In this document: piece after piece, positions 34,961 to 46,602 of the stretch | How the letters are laid out: each line of letters begins with the position of its first letter | Numbering within the stretch: position 1 is the stretch's first letter | Source: Bos javanicus | Taxonomy: Eukaryota; Chordata; Mammalia; Artiodactyla; Bovidae | NCBI RefSeq assembly: GCF_032452875.1 | Contig: NC_083869.1 | Span: 121,712,001 to 121,776,000, forward strand | Direction of reading: 5' to 3' | Length of the DNA stretch: 64,000 nucleotides | Translations under genes and position numbers: made by a program | The notes under the pieces: model-generated | The model's input: only the letters and a program-made list of their open reading frames with translations | What the model was told of the DNA's origin: nothing | Databases searched by the model: none

Positions 34961-35186
34961 CTGATGAAAAGAATGCGTGATGGGTTTCTCTGGTGGCTCA
35001 GCTGGTAAAGAATCCACCTGCAGTGTGGGAGACCTGGGTTCAATCCCTAGGTTGGGAAGATCCCTTGGAGAAGGTAATGACTACCCCCTCCAGTATTCTG
35101 GCCTGGAGAATTCCATGGACTCTATGTGTGTGTGTGTGTATATATATATACATATGCACATATATGTTTACTGTACATTTTACTGA
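34932..35186 (+). repeat. 34-bp exact direct repeat flanking a SINE
   Basis: The same 34 bases (ATGCACATATATGTTTACTG...) lie at 34932-34965 and 35153-35186. Similarity continues for about 13 more bases with mismatches. Much longer than a typical target-site duplication. Confidence 0.85.
34978..35120 (+). mobile_element. Bov-tA SINE
   Basis: GTGATGGGTTTCTCTGGTGG region, GGTTCAATCCCTAGG B-box, AAGATCCCTTGGAGAAGG, ending GAATTCCATGGAC, where it passes into (TG)n. Confidence 0.82.
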
Positions 35187-35320
35187 TACAAAGGATGTAT
35201 AACATACAGTTTTTTTAGAAAGTTAGATTTGTTCTATCAGGTTCAGAGTATGTTGGGAATTATAGAATCCCTCTTGTACACTGAATGTCTTGTGATCATT
35301 TGTTGTGCTTTATTCTGAAA

Positions 35321-35824
35321 GCCTAGATGGCATATTAAAAAGCAGAGACATTACTTTGCCAACAAAGGCCCATCTAGTCAAGGCTGTGGTTTTTCCATTA
35401 GTCACATATGCATGTGAGAGTTGGACTATAAAGAAAGCTGAGCACCAAAGAATTGATGCTTTTGAACTGTGGTGTTGGAGAAGACTCTTGAGAGTCCCTT
35501 GGACTGTAAGGAGATTCAACCAGTCCATCTTAAAGGAGATCAGTCCTGAGTGTTCATTGGAAGGACTGATGTTGAAGCTGAAACTCCCAATATTTTGGCC
35601 ACCTAATGCGAAGAGCTGACTCATCGGAAAAGACCCTGATGCTGGGAAAGAATGAAGGTGGGAGGAAAAGGGGATGACAGAGGATGAGATGGTTGGATGG
35701 CATCACCGACTCAATGGAGATGAGTTTGGGTAAACAGGAGTTGATGATGGACAGGGAGGCCTGGCGTGCTGCAGTCCATGGGGTCGCAAAGAGTCGGACA
35801 CAACTGAGTGACTGAACTGAACTG
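35321..35824 (+). mobile_element. BovB LINE 3' fragment
   Basis: CAGAGACATTACTTTGCC through to GTGACTGAACTGAACTG. Flanked by ATTCTGAAA at 35312-35320 and 35825-35833, a 9-bp target-site duplication. Confidence 0.92.
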
Positions 35825-35833
35825 ATTCTGAAA

Positions 35834-36769
35834 TCATGTCTCAAACCGGAATGCTTTTGAGGACAGATACTTCTGTAGAGGTCCTTTGACCTGAATAGTT
35901 CAGGGTTTGAATTAAGTTTTATTTCAGTGTCTATTCTGAATCCTAGCCCGTATGAAACAATGTGACTTTGGTACTGGACTTTGCTGATGTGCTTGAGTGT
36001 GTGCTAGTTGTTTTTGTTTTTGTTTTTTCTTTAAGTAATAGCCATATGGTGAATTTTCTACTTTGTTATGATTGCCTTTTATTGGTGGGCATGCAATAAG
36101 TGTTTCTTGGAAATGGCCAATTTTTATTAAGATGTTTCTGGAAGAAAATTAAAAGAAACATGCAATTTTAAAATAATAAATCTTTACTGTAAATTCCATA
36201 CAGTCAATTAATTATCACAGAATGCTTTTGTTGATTTTTCCACAACTCTTATATCCTAGCCAACCTATGGTAACAAACCCAGCATAAATGATCGTTGTTA
36301 TTTTCCTTTTTGTTACAGACATGGAAGTAGAACAATGAAGACTTATGTTAGAACTTTACTCATTCATCAGTGACATGCTTTCTTTATGGAATTGGAAAAT
36401 AGTTTCTGAACACTGGAGGACTACTTCCTCCATTTCTTTGGATGCTGCTTACAATGTAATGGCTACAGACAGGATGCACTTTAAAGTTTGATATCCATCA
36501 CTAACATTTTCTCCATTAATTTCTTAAATGTACACAATCACAAAAACAAGCCCTGTCTGTAGCATTTTCCAATTTCCATGGTATAAATACTCCTGCCATG
36601 GCCCATCACAAGCTACCAGTAGACATAGATTTTTGAAAAGGTGCAGTGGCACACCATTTTAATATTTCCACCAAACAGATACCATAATAGTAAATAATAA
36701 TAATAGTAAAAGAAAGTGAAGAGTCTTAAGAATGTATAAGCTTTGTTTTTATTATTTATGTTTTTATAA
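35834..36769. other. Intergenic, nothing recognised
   Basis: AT-rich single-copy-looking sequence; no gene or named repeat. Confidence 0.55.
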
Positions 36770-37215
36770 CTAATTTTTAAAAATTTATTTTATTGAGGTA
36801 TAGTTGATTTACAATGATGTGTTAATTTCTCATTGAGAGCAGACTGGTTTAGTTATACATGTGTATTCTTTCTCATATTATTTTCCATTATGATTTATCA
36901 CAGGATATTGAATATAGTTCCCTATGCTATATGGAGAAGGCAATGGCATCCCACTCCAGTAATTTTGCCTAGAAAATCCCATGGACGGAGGAGCCTGGTA
37001 GGCTGCAGTCCATGAAGTCGCTAGAGTCGGAGTGACTTCACTTTCACTCTTCATTTTCATGCAATGGAGAAGGAAATGGCAACCCACTCCAGTGTTCTTG
37101 CCTGGAGAATCCCAGGGATGGGAAGCCTGGTGGGCTGCCGTCTATGGGGTCGCACAGAGTCGGACACGACTGAAGTGACGCAGCAGCAGCAGCAGTGCTA
37201 TGTAGTAGGACGGTG
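36770..37215 (+). mobile_element. L1 LINE 3' end, split by a BOV-A2 SINE
   Basis: 36770-36929 reads TTTTATTGAGGTATAGTTGA and GATATTGAATATAGTTCCCT; it continues after the SINE with GCTATGTAGTAGGACGG. Confidence 0.8.
36930..37195 (+). mobile_element. BOV-A2 SINE (dimer) inserted in L1
   Basis: Two monomers starting GGAGAAGGCAATGGCATCCC and GGAGAAGGAAATGGCAACCC. Ends in (CAG)n. Imperfect flanks TGCTATATGG / TGCTATGTAG. Confidence 0.9.
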
Positions 37216-37399
37216 TTATTAATAACTTAATTTTTAATAATGGCTGTATTTAACAACCAGCTTGCAAAATTCCTAAAGTCTAATGATCACTTGGCGTGAG
37301 TGACTTCCACACAGCACTGGGTACGCTTGCCTCTGCGCCTATTTGCTGTCCCAGTCATCATCCATCTTTCCCACCTGCAGCATGTATGCTTACCCTTCG

Positions 37400-37960
37400 G
37401 TTCCTTTTCTGTTCACTCCTCAACCCACCACAACCTGACTTTTGTCCTTTCCATGACAGACCCTATGCTAGTAAGTTAAGACTCCTCTTCCCCCACTGGC
37501 TCACTGAATTCCAGTTTCCCCCAAAGCTCTGTCATAGGTAGTCAGCTTTTCTCTTCCTACACATTTTGCTTTGGTGATCTCACCCAAGCCCCTGACACGA
37601 AGCACACTCTTGGCTCCCAGATCTATAATTACAACCGACATCTTTCTCTGCAGCTCCAGATCCATGTGTCCAACAGACTACAGGACATCCCACTTACTCA
37701 TCCCATTGAAGTTCAAACTCAGCATTTCAAGAAATATATTAATTGAGCTTTTAGCTGCCACCCCTGAATCTGACTTTGCCCCTCTTTTTCCTGCCTCAGT
37801 AAATGGCGATGCCTTATTTACTAAGTCTTCCAAGCAAGGTATCTGGGCTTCATCCTTGATTTTTCTCTCTTCTTCATCACTTCCACCTTTCCCCCTGGTA
37901 ACAAATCTAGATTTACTCAACAATTCATTCATTCATCCTTCCATTGAACTTTCAGTAAAT
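37400..37960 (+). mobile_element. Old L2-type LINE fragment (tentative)
   Basis: 'ggtgatctcacccaagcccctgacac', 'ggctcccagatctataattacaac', 'tctgcagctccagatccatgtgtccaacagac' match the order of words in the L2 reverse-transcriptase region. Highly diverged. Confidence 0.45.
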
Positions 37961-37987
37961 ATGTATTAGAATGGCTGAGTAGTATAT

Positions 37988-38270
37988 TGGAGAAGGCAAT
38001 GGCACCCCACTCCAGTACTCTTTCGTGGAAAATCCCATGGATGGAGGAGCCTGGTGGGCTGTAGTCCATGGGGTCATTAAGAGTCGGACACAACTGAGCG
38101 ACTTCACTTTCACTTTTCACTTTCATGCATTGGAGAAGGAAATGGTAATCCACTCCAGTGTTCTTGCCTGGAGAATCCCAGGGACGGGGAGCCTGGTGGG
38201 CTGCCGTTTCGGGTCGCACAGAGTCGGACACGACTGAAGCGACTTAGCAGCAGCCACAGCATCAGCAGCA
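37988..38270 (+). mobile_element. BOV-A2 SINE (dimer) with target-site duplication
   Basis: Two monomers, from GGAGAAGGCAATGGCACCCC to CTTAGCAGCAG. Flanked by TAGTATAT at 37980-37987 and 38271-38278. Confidence 0.93.
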
Positions 38271-38286
38271 TAGTATATCAAGTAAG

Positions 38287-38905
38287 AACACTAGAGCTTG
38301 GAGTCAGTCTGCCAAGCACGAAATTCTGGCTCTGCCATTTCCCTAGCTTTGTAGCCTTGAGAAACTTACTCAACTACTCTTGTGTTTCAGTTTTCTTTTT
38401 TTTTTTTTTTAAATGATTTTATTTATGTATTTACTTTTGGCTGTACTGGGTCTTCGTTGTCTCCTGGGCTTTTCTCTAGTTGCAGAGAGCCAGGGGCTGC
38501 TCTTTAGCTGCAGTCTGCAGGCCTCTCATTGCAGTGCCTTGTTGCAGAGCGGGCTCTAGAGCACACGAGTTGCGTTATTTGTGGCACACGTGCTCAATAG
38601 TTGCGGCCCCCAGGCTCTAGAGCACAGGCTCAATAGTTGTGGTACACTGGCTTAGTTGCTCCACCTCATGTGGGATCTTCCTGGACCAGGGGTCAAACCC
38701 GGTGTCCTGCCTTGACAGACAGATTCTTTACCACTGAGCCACCAGAGAAGACCTGGTTTCAGTTTTCTTAAATATAAAGTGGAAATAATAATAGAATCTT
38801 TTTTCACAAGGAACTCAGAGGTTGAAATGATTGTGCTGAGTGAAGCACTTAAAACCCAACCTGTGATAGAGTAACCACTCTAGAAATGTTAGCTGTTTCT
38901 GACTG
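38287..38905 (+). repeat. MIR SINE split by a CHR-1 SINE
   Basis: Left part 38287-38397 ('agcttggagtcagtctgcc..ggctctgccatttccctagc') and right part 38770-38905 ('taaatataaagtggaaataataatag..aactcagag'). Confidence 0.75.
38398..38755 (-). mobile_element. CHR-1 type SINE with 14-bp target-site duplication
   Basis: T-rich head, GGCTGTACTGGGTCTTCGTT, CTAGTTGCAGAGAG, ending CACTGAGCCACCAGAGAAG. GTTTCAGTTTTCTT occurs at 38384-38397 and again at 38756-38769. Confidence 0.92.
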
Positions 38906-39084
38906 GGGCCACAGTCCCTCTGAAATCTGTAGGAGAATCTTTCTTTGCCTTTTCCTAACTTCAGGTGGTTTTCTGGCAATCTCTCACACTCCTTGGCTTG
39001 CAGCTACCTCACTCCAATCTCTGCCTTTGTCATCACATGGAGTTTTCCCTGAGTGTCTCTGTCTTTACATGATTGTCTTCTAAT

Positions 39085-39255
39085 AAATTAGGACACCAGT
39101 CGTATTGGATCCATCCTGCTATAGTATGACCTCATCTTAACGAATTACATCTGCACTGACCCTGTTTCCAAAGAAGGTCACATTCTGAAATGTTGGGGAT
39201 TAGGACTTTAACATATCTATTTTGGGGGGACACAGTCTAATTCATGACAGGCAGG
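39085..39255 (+). repeat. Common eutherian interspersed repeat, family not named
   Basis: 'taggacaccagtcgtattggatcc', 'aaggtcacattctgaaatgttgggg', 'ttttggggggacacagtctaattcatgac'. I have seen this pattern repeatedly in mammalian DNA but cannot place it with certainty. Confidence 0.4.
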
Positions 39256-39289
39256 AAGTATGATATAGGGATCATATCTAATCCCTGAC

Positions 39290-39830
39290 CTTATTAACTC
39301 TTCTCCCTAGAGCCACGTCTTAGTCCTTCTGTCTGGTAACTCTTCCTAACTAGACCCCAGTCTGGCCCCACCATCACCCATTCTCCATGTGGCTGTCAGA
39401 GTAATTTTTCCAAAACATAAAGTTCATCATGTTGCCTCCTTCTGAAGCCCTCTGAGGTTTCAGGTAAAGATTTAGCATGAAAGAACGATCTTGCTCCAGC
39501 TCCTTCCTGCTTCTCTACACTGAACCTTTGACAAAAGCACAGACCAAAAAACTCTTTGTAGTTCCCCAATTGTATCATTCTCTTTTGCAACTCTGGACAT
39601 GCACCATTCCTCTGCTTTGCATATAATCACCCTCATAGTTCTTCATTTGTCTGGGGAAGATGTCCCCGACTCTCCCCAGCCCTCTTCTGAGCGCCTTTCA
39701 TAACCCTGTGCACACCCTGAACGTGGGTCTTACTGAATTCATTGTTTCTTGTGTTCTTTTTTTTTTTTCAGGACAGAATGCCCCTTAAGGGCTGGGACTG
39801 TTTTTATATCCCCTATTATTATAGATTAGT
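39290..39830 (+). mobile_element. L2 LINE 3' end
   Basis: 'catgttgcctccttctgaagccctctgagg', 'tctggggaagatgtccccgac', 'cccttaagggctgggactg'. Confidence 0.6.
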
Positions 39831-40091
39831 GTCACTTTGAATTTTTCACCACTGTAAATAATATTGTGATGTTTATGTTTAAATAGTTTTCCCATTTAAA
39901 ATTATTTCCTCAGGCACAACTCAACAGCAAAAAGACAAACAACCCAATTTTTAAAAAGGACAAGGACATTTTCCCGAAGAAGATATAAAGATTGTTGATA
40001 AGCACAAGATGTTCAACGTCATAGTCATTAGGAAAACGCAAATCCAAACTCTCACAATGAGATATGACTTTATACCCACTAGGATGGCCAT

Positions 40092-40115
40092 AACAACAAC
40101 AACAACAACAACAAA
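40092..40115 (+). repeat. (AAC)n microsatellite
   Basis: About eight AAC units inside the L1. Confidence 0.9.
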
Positions 40116-40240
40116 ATAAGCATTAGCAGGATATGAAGATGAAGAAATTGGAACATCCCTGGGGGAATGTAAAAGTGGTAGTCACTAGAAAATTGTTTGG
40201 TGGTACCTCAAAAAGTTAATCTTAGAATTAGCATATGACC

Positions 40241-40380
40241 CTTTGGGACTTCCCTGGTGGTCTAGGTTAAGCCTCTGTGCTTCCACTTCAAGGGTCATGG
40301 GTTTGATCCCTTCTCAGGGAACTAAGATCCTGCCTAACATGTGGCATGACCAAAAAAAAAAAGAAAAAAATCAGTTTTTA
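40241..40380 (+). mobile_element. CHR-2 type SINE inserted in L1
   Basis: GGGACTTCCCTGGTGGTCTA to an A-rich tail. Flanked by the 17-mer AGAATTAGCATATGACC (40224-40240), found again with one mismatch at 40381-40397. Confidence 0.92.
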
Positions 40381-40674
40381 AGAATTACCATATGACCTAG
40401 CAATTCCAATCTTAGGTATATACCTGAAAGAATTGAAAATTGGTGTTCAAACAGAAACTTGTACACAAATGCCCATAGCAGCTCTATTCACAGTAACCAG
40501 AAGGTGGCAATGATCCAAATGTCCCTTAATGGGTGAATGGAAATGCAAAATGTAGTGCATCCATACAGAGAAATATTACTCAACCATAGAAAGGCATGAA
40601 ATACTGATACATACTACAGTGTAGGCGAACCTTTAAAAAAGTCATGTTTATAAGAGAAGCCAAACACAAAAAAG

Positions 40675-40775
40675 TTATATATAGTATACATATGAGTCCA
40701 TTTATACACAATATATATATGATTCGTATGTCATATATATATGATCATATATATATAATCTTATAGATATGATTC
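40675..40775 (+). repeat. (AT)n-rich microsatellite
   Basis: Several ATATATATAT blocks with GATC and CAT interruptions in the L1 3' UTR. Confidence 0.8.
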
Positions 40776-41390
40776 CATTTATATAAAATATTCAGAATAG
40801 ATAAATCCATAGAGAAATAAAGCAGATTGATGGTTGTCAGGGGAGGAGGAGAGAATGGGAATTAACCGTCTAATGAGGATGGATTTAATTTTTGGGTAAT
40901 GAAAATGTTTTGGAATTAGATAGGGTGGTAGTTGCACAACATTGTGACTGTTCAAAATGTCACTGAATTGTACACTTTAAAATGTTTTATTTCATGTTAT
41001 ATAGATTTTACTAAAAAGTTAAAACAAAGAAGTAATACAGTACTGATACATGCTACAAAATGGATGAACCTTAGAGACAATATTCTTGTAAAAGAAGTCA
41101 TACACAGAAGGTCACTCTATTTATGTTAAATATCCAAATAGATAAATTCATAGATACAGAAAGCAGATTAATGGTTGTCAGAGGCTGGGGCAGAGGGGAA
41201 TGGGGAGTGACTACTGAATGGTTATGAGGTTATGAGATTTCTTTTTGGTGTAATAAGCTGTTCCAGAACTAGATATCAGTGATGGTTGCACAACAATATT
41301 GTGAATGTACTAAATGCTACTGAATTACACACTTTAAAATGGTTAAAATGGTAAATTTTATATTATGTGTATTCTACCACTTCCCTTAGA

Positions 41391-44296
41391 AGAAATGGAG
41401 TAACCCTCATAGTCAACAAAAGAGTCTGAAATGCAGTACTTGGGTGCTGTCTCAAAAATGACAGAACAATCTCTGTTCGTTTCCAAGGCAAATCATTCAA
41501 TATCACAGTAATCCAAGTCTATGCCTCAACAACTAATGCCGAAGAAGCTGAAGTTGAATGGTTCTATGAAGACCTATAAGACCTTCTAGAACTAACACCA
41601 AAAAAAGATGTCCTTTTCATTGTAGGGGACTGGAATGCAAAAGTAGGAAGTCAAGAGATACCTGGAATAATAGGCATATTTGGCCTTGGAGTACAAAATG
41701 AAGCAGGGCAAAGGCTAACAGAGTTTTGCCAAGAGAATGCACTGGTCATAGCAAACACTCTAATTCAACAACACAAGAGAAGACTCTATACATGGACATC
41801 ACCAGATGGTCAATACCAAAATCAGATTGATTATATTCTTTGCAGCCAAAGATGGAGAAGCTCTGTACAGTCAGCAAAAACAAGCTGTGGCTCAGATCAT
41901 GAACTCTTTATTGCCAAATTCAGACTTAAATTGAGGAAAGTAGGGAAAACCACTAGACCATTCCGGTATGACTTAAATCAAATCCCTTATAATTATACAA
42001 TGGAAGTGACAAATAGATCCAAGGGATTTGATCTGATAGAGTGCCTAAAGAACAATGGACAGAGGTTCATGATATTGTACAGAAGGCAGTGATCAAGACC
42101 ATCCCCAAGAAAAAGTAATGCAAAAAGGTGAAATGGTTGTCTGAGGAGGCCTCACAAATTGCTGAGAAAAGAGAAGCTACAGGCAAAGGAGAAAAGGGAA
42201 GATATACCCATTTGAATGCAAAGTTCCAAAGAATAGCAAGGAGAGATAAGAAAGCCTTCCTCAGCAATCAATGCAAAGAAATAGAGGAAAGCAATAGAAT
42301 GGGAAAGACTAGAGATCTCGTCAAGAAAATTAGAGATACCACGGGAACATTTCATGGAAAGATGGGCACAATAACAGAAATGGTCTGGATCTAACAGAAG
42401 CAGAAGCTATTAAGAAGAGGCGGCAAGAATACACAGAAAAACTATACAAAAAAGATCTTCATGACCCAGATAACCATGATGGTGTGCTCACTCATCTAGA
42501 GCCAGACATCCTGGAATGTGAAGTCAAGCGGGCCTTAGGAAGCATCACTACAAACAAAGCTAGTGGAGGTGATGGAATTCCAATTGAGCTATTTCAAATC
42601 CTAAAAGATGATGCGTAAAAGTGCTTACACTCAATATGCCAGCAAATTTGGAAAACTCATCAGTGGCCATAGGACTGGAAAAGGTCAGTTTTCATTCCAA
42701 TCTCAAGAAGGGCAATGTCGAAGAATGTTCAAACTACCACACAATTGCACTCATCTCACATGCTAACAAAGTAATGCCCCAAATTCCCCAAGCCAGGCTT
42801 CAACAGTATGTGAACCGTGAACTTCCAGATGTTCAATCTGTTTTTAAAAAAGGCAGAGGAACCAGAGATCAAATTGCCAACATCAGTTGGATCACCAACA
42901 AAGCAAGAGAATTCCAGAAAAACATCTACTTCTGCTTCATTGACTAGGTCAAAGCCTTTGACTGTGTAGATCACAACAAACTGGAAAATTCTTAAAGAGA
43001 TGGGAATACCAGACCACTTTACCTGCCTCCTGAGAAACCTGTATGCAGGTCAAGAAGGAACAGTTAGAACTGGACATGGAAGAGTAGACAGACTGGTTCC
43101 AAATAGGAAAAGGAGTTCGTCAAGGCTGTATATTGTCACCCTGCTTATTTAACTTCTATGCAGAGTACATCATGCGAAATGCTGGGCTGGATGAAGCACA
43201 AGCTGGAATCAAGATTGCTGAGAGAAATATCAGCAACCTCAGATAGGCAGATGACATCACCCTTTCAGTTAGCAGAAAGTGAAGAGGAACTGAACAGCCT
43301 CTTGAAGAAAGTGAAAGAGGAGAATGAAAAAGCTGGCTTAAAACTCAACATTCAAAAAACAAAGATCATGGCATTCGGTCCCATCACTTCCTGGCGAATA
43401 GATGGAGAAAAACTGGAAACAGTGAGACTTTATTTTTGGGGCTCCAAAATCACTGCAGATGGTGACTGCAGCCATGAAATTAAAAGACGCTTGCTCCTTG
43501 GAAGAAAAGCTATGACTAACCAGCTGCTGCTGCTGCTGCTAAGTTGCTTCAGTCATGTCTGACTCTGTGCGACCCCATAGACGGCAGCTCACCAGGCTCC
43601 CTCATCCCTGGGATTCTCCAGGCAGGAACACTGGAGTGGGTTGCCATTTCCTTCTCCTATACATGACGGTGAAAAGTGAAAGTGAAGTCACTCAGTTGTG
43701 TCCGACTCTTAGCAACCCCATGGACTTCAGCCCACCAGGCTCCTCCATCCCTGGGATTTTCCAGGAAAGAGTACTGGAGTGGGGTGCCATTGCCTTCTCC
43801 GATGAGCAACCTAGACAGCATATTAAAAAGCAGAGACATTATTTTGCCAAAAAAGGTCCATCTATGATGTGAGATTTGGACTATAAAGAAAGCTGAGTGC
43901 TGAAGAATTGATGCTTTTGAACTGTGGTGGAGTTCAACTGTGTGGAGAAGACTCTTGAGAATCCCCTGGACTGCAAGGAGATCCAACCAGTCCATCCTAA
44001 AGGAAATCAGTCCTGAATACTCATTGGAAGGACTGATGCTGAAGCTGAAACTCCAATATTTTGGCCACCTAATGTGAAGAACTGACTCATTGGAAAGGAT
44101 CCTGATGCTGGGAAAGATTGAGGGCAGGAGGAGAAGGGGATGATAGAGGATGAGATGGTTGGATGGCGTCACCAACTCCATGGACATGAGTTTGAGCAAG
44201 CTTCGGGAGTTGGTGAAGGACAGGGGAAGCCTGCCATACTGCAATCCATAGGGTCACAAAGAGCTGGACATGACTGAGCAACTGAACGACAACAAA
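41391..44296 (+). mobile_element. BovB LINE, longest copy in the window (endonuclease to 3' end), dead
   Basis: Spans part of the apurinic-type endonuclease (GDWNAK near 41625; SDHEL near 41889) through reverse transcriptase to the 3' tail, interrupted by a BOV-A2 SINE at 43522-43801. Inactivated: in-frame TAA at 41577-41579, several frame breaks, and the Tyr of the catalytic YADD replaced by a stop (TAG at 43244-43246). The family is known to have entered ruminants by horizontal transfer. Confidence 0.93.
43522..43801 (-). mobile_element. BOV-A2 SINE (dimer) inserted in BovB
   Basis: (GCT)n start, two monomers, ends GGGGTGCCATTGCCTTCTCC. Flanks ATGACTAACC (43512-43521) and ATGAGCAACC (43802-43811). 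Confidence 0.92.
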
Positions 44297-44660
44297 CCAC
44301 CTTAGAAACCTATTTCCTTAGGAAAGATTTTCTAAATGAAGTCTGAGTCAAAGGATACGATATTTCGCTGAATTTCTGTTGAGAAGTAGCCACTCATTGC
44401 CCTCTCACCAGCAGTGTTTGAGAGGATCTGTATTGTGTCCTCACTAGAGGTTGTGATTGTTTTTTAACAGCTAAAAATGTCACTAGTTTGACATTACACT
44501 CTTCCTCTTCAGGGAAGTTCCTCAGGCTTCCAAGGATAAGGCTAAACTGAACAGGAAGAGTTGTTTAGGAACATAGCCAGAATAAATAGATTCTAGAACT
44601 GGGAGAGACCCAGGGCATCTAGACCACTGGATCTCATCCTCATCGTCATTATTTAGTAAC

Positions 44661-44883
44661 AGCCTTACTCAGTCACTCAGTCATGTCCAACTCTATGCAA
44701 CCCCAGGGTTCGTAGCCCACAAGCCTCCTCAGTCCATGGGCTGATTTTTAAAGGCAAGAGTACTGGAGTAGGTTTCCATTCCCTTCTCCAGGGTATCTTC
44801 CTGACCTATGGGTTGAACCCACATCTCTTGAGGCTCCCGCATTGGCAGGCGGATTCCTTACCACTAGTGCCACCTGGGAAGCC
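44661..44883 (-). mobile_element. Bov-tA SINE
   Basis: CACTCAGTCATGTCCAACTC, TATCTTCCTGACCTATGGGTT, GCCACCTGGGAAGCC. Confidence 0.85.
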
Positions 44884-44989
44884 GCTAACAACCCTCCTAG
44901 CCTGAAATAAAATTTGTGGGCTATTTTAGGTAGCTTAAAGACTCTAGATTTTTAGGCTAAAAGTCTATGTGATGTAGTGCTAAAGTCTG

Positions 44990-45165
44990 TATGATGTAGA
45001 ACTTCAGACCATGTGATTCTTGGAGTAAAAGTCCTGGGTTCAAATTCCTGCTCTGCTGCTTATTAGCTGTGTGAACTGGGGTACTGTTTTGTGCCACAGT
45101 TTTTCATCTATAAAATGGGGCCAATGATAGTATATACCTCATATGATTGCTTGAGAACTAAATTA
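44990..45165 (+). repeat. MIR SINE
   Basis: 'aaaagtcctgggttcaaattcctgctctgctgc', 'ttagctgtgtgaactggg', 'atctataaaatgggg'. Confidence 0.8.
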
Positions 45166-45187
45166 GTATATTAGTATATATATTCAT

Positions 45188-45276
45188 ATATACATTGTAA
45201 TCCTAATGGCGGAATTAGGATTACAATGTATATTACGATTACAATGTATATTAGGATTACAATGTATATTAGGATT
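45188..45276. repeat. 20-bp perfect stem hairpin joined to an 18-bp tandem repeat
   Basis: Arm 45188-45207 (ATATACATTGTAATCCTAAT) pairs perfectly with 45214-45233 around loop GGCGGA. The right arm is itself unit 1 of a tandem array ATTAGGATTACAATGTAT (45214-45231), repeated at 45232 (one change), 45250 and partly at 45268. Confidence 0.92.
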
Positions 45277-45291
45277 GCAGTTTCCTACATG

Positions 45292-46232
45292 GAACAACAG
45301 ACTGGTTCCAAATAGGAAAAAGAGTACATCAAGGCTGTATATTGTCACCCTGCTTATTTAACTTATATGCAGAGTACATCATGAGAAATGCTGGGCTGGA
45401 AGAAGCACAAGCTGGAATCAAGATTGCCAGGAGAAATATCAATAACCTCAGATATGCAGATGACACCACCCTTATGGCAGAAAGTGAAGAGGAACTAAAA
45501 AGCCTCTTGATGAAGGTGAAAGAGGAGAGTGAAAAAGTTGGCTTAAAACTCAACATTCAGAAAACGAAGATCATGGCATCTGGTCCCATCACTTCATGGG
45601 AAATAGGTGGGGAAACAGTGGAAACAGTGTTAGACTTTATTTTTGGGGGGCTCCAAAATCACTGCAGATGGTGACTGCAGCCATGAAATTAAAAGACACT
45701 TACTCCTTGGAAGGAAAGTGATGACCAACCTAGATAGCATATTCAAAAGCAGAGACATTACTTTGCCAACAAAGGTCTGTGTAGTCAAGGCTATGGTTTT
45801 TCCAGTGGTCATGTATGGATGTGAGAGTTGGACTGTGAAGAAGGCTGAGTGCTGAAGAATTGATGCTTTTGAACTGTGGTGTTGGAGAAGACTCTTGAGG
45901 GTCCCTTGGACTGCAGGGAGAGCCAACCAGTCCATTCTGAAGGAGATCAGCCCTGGGATTTCTTTGGAAGGACTGATGCTAAAGCTGAAACTTCAGTACT
46001 TTGGCCACCTCATGTGAAGAGTTGACTCATTGGAAAAAACTCTGATGCTGGGAGGGATTGGGGGCAGGAGGAGAAGGGGACGACAGAGGATGAGATGGCT
46101 GGATGGCATCACTGACTCGATGGACGTGAGTCTGAGTGAACTCCAGGAGTTGGTGATGGACAGGGAGGCCTGGCGTGCTGCGATTCATGGGGTTGCAAAG
46201 AGTCGGACACGACTGAGTGACTGAACTGAACT
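45292..46232 (+). mobile_element. BovB LINE, RT and 3' region
   Basis: The open stretch 45342-45674 encodes RT residues with an intact YADD. It is frame-shifted near 45645 (seven G). Ends in (CTGAA)n at 46215-46232. Confidence 0.93.
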
Positions 46233-46377
46233 GAACTGACCTGACCCATAAGAAAAAAGAAGGAATTTATAATAAAATATATTTTACATTTGTAAATACC
46301 CTAGAGACTGCAATAGATGTTTGTACCTACACGGAGAATCACCCTGAAAGCCATGGCTGTAAATGCAGTCTGAAGGC

Positions 46378-46602
46378 TGCAGCTGCTGCTACTGCTGTTA
46401 CGTCATTTCAGTCGTCTATTTGTGGCCCCATGGACTGTAGCCTGCCAGGCTCCTCTGTTCATGGAATTCTCCAGGCAAGAATTCTGGAGTGGGTTGCCAT
46501 TTCCTCCTCTAAGGTATCTCTCGGACCCAGGGATCGAACCCGGTCTCCTTCGGCTCCTATATTGCAGGGGGATTCTTTACTGCTGAGCCACCGGGGAAGC
46601 CC
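46378..46602 (-). mobile_element. Bov-tA / BOV-A type SINE
   Basis: GCTGCTGCTACTGCTGTTAC, CCATTTCCTCCTCTAAGG, GACCCAGGGATCGAACCC, GAGCCACCGGGGAAGCCC. Confidence 0.85.

Larger units (their letters stand above)
39905..41390 (+). mobile_element. L1 LINE 3' part, with a duplicated 3' module
   Basis: Begins in ORF2-derived sequence ('aaaaaggacaaggacattttcccgaagaagatataaag') and ends in 3' UTR. The module 'tactgatacat..ctaca' to 'cactttaaaatg' appears twice in tandem, about 40598-40985 and 41040-41341. All frames are broken. Confidence 0.8.

Noticed and set aside
45342..45674. RT-like ORF with intact YADD as possible active retrotransposon
   Set aside because: Lacks the endonuclease and N-terminal RT and shifts frame at a G run near 45645.
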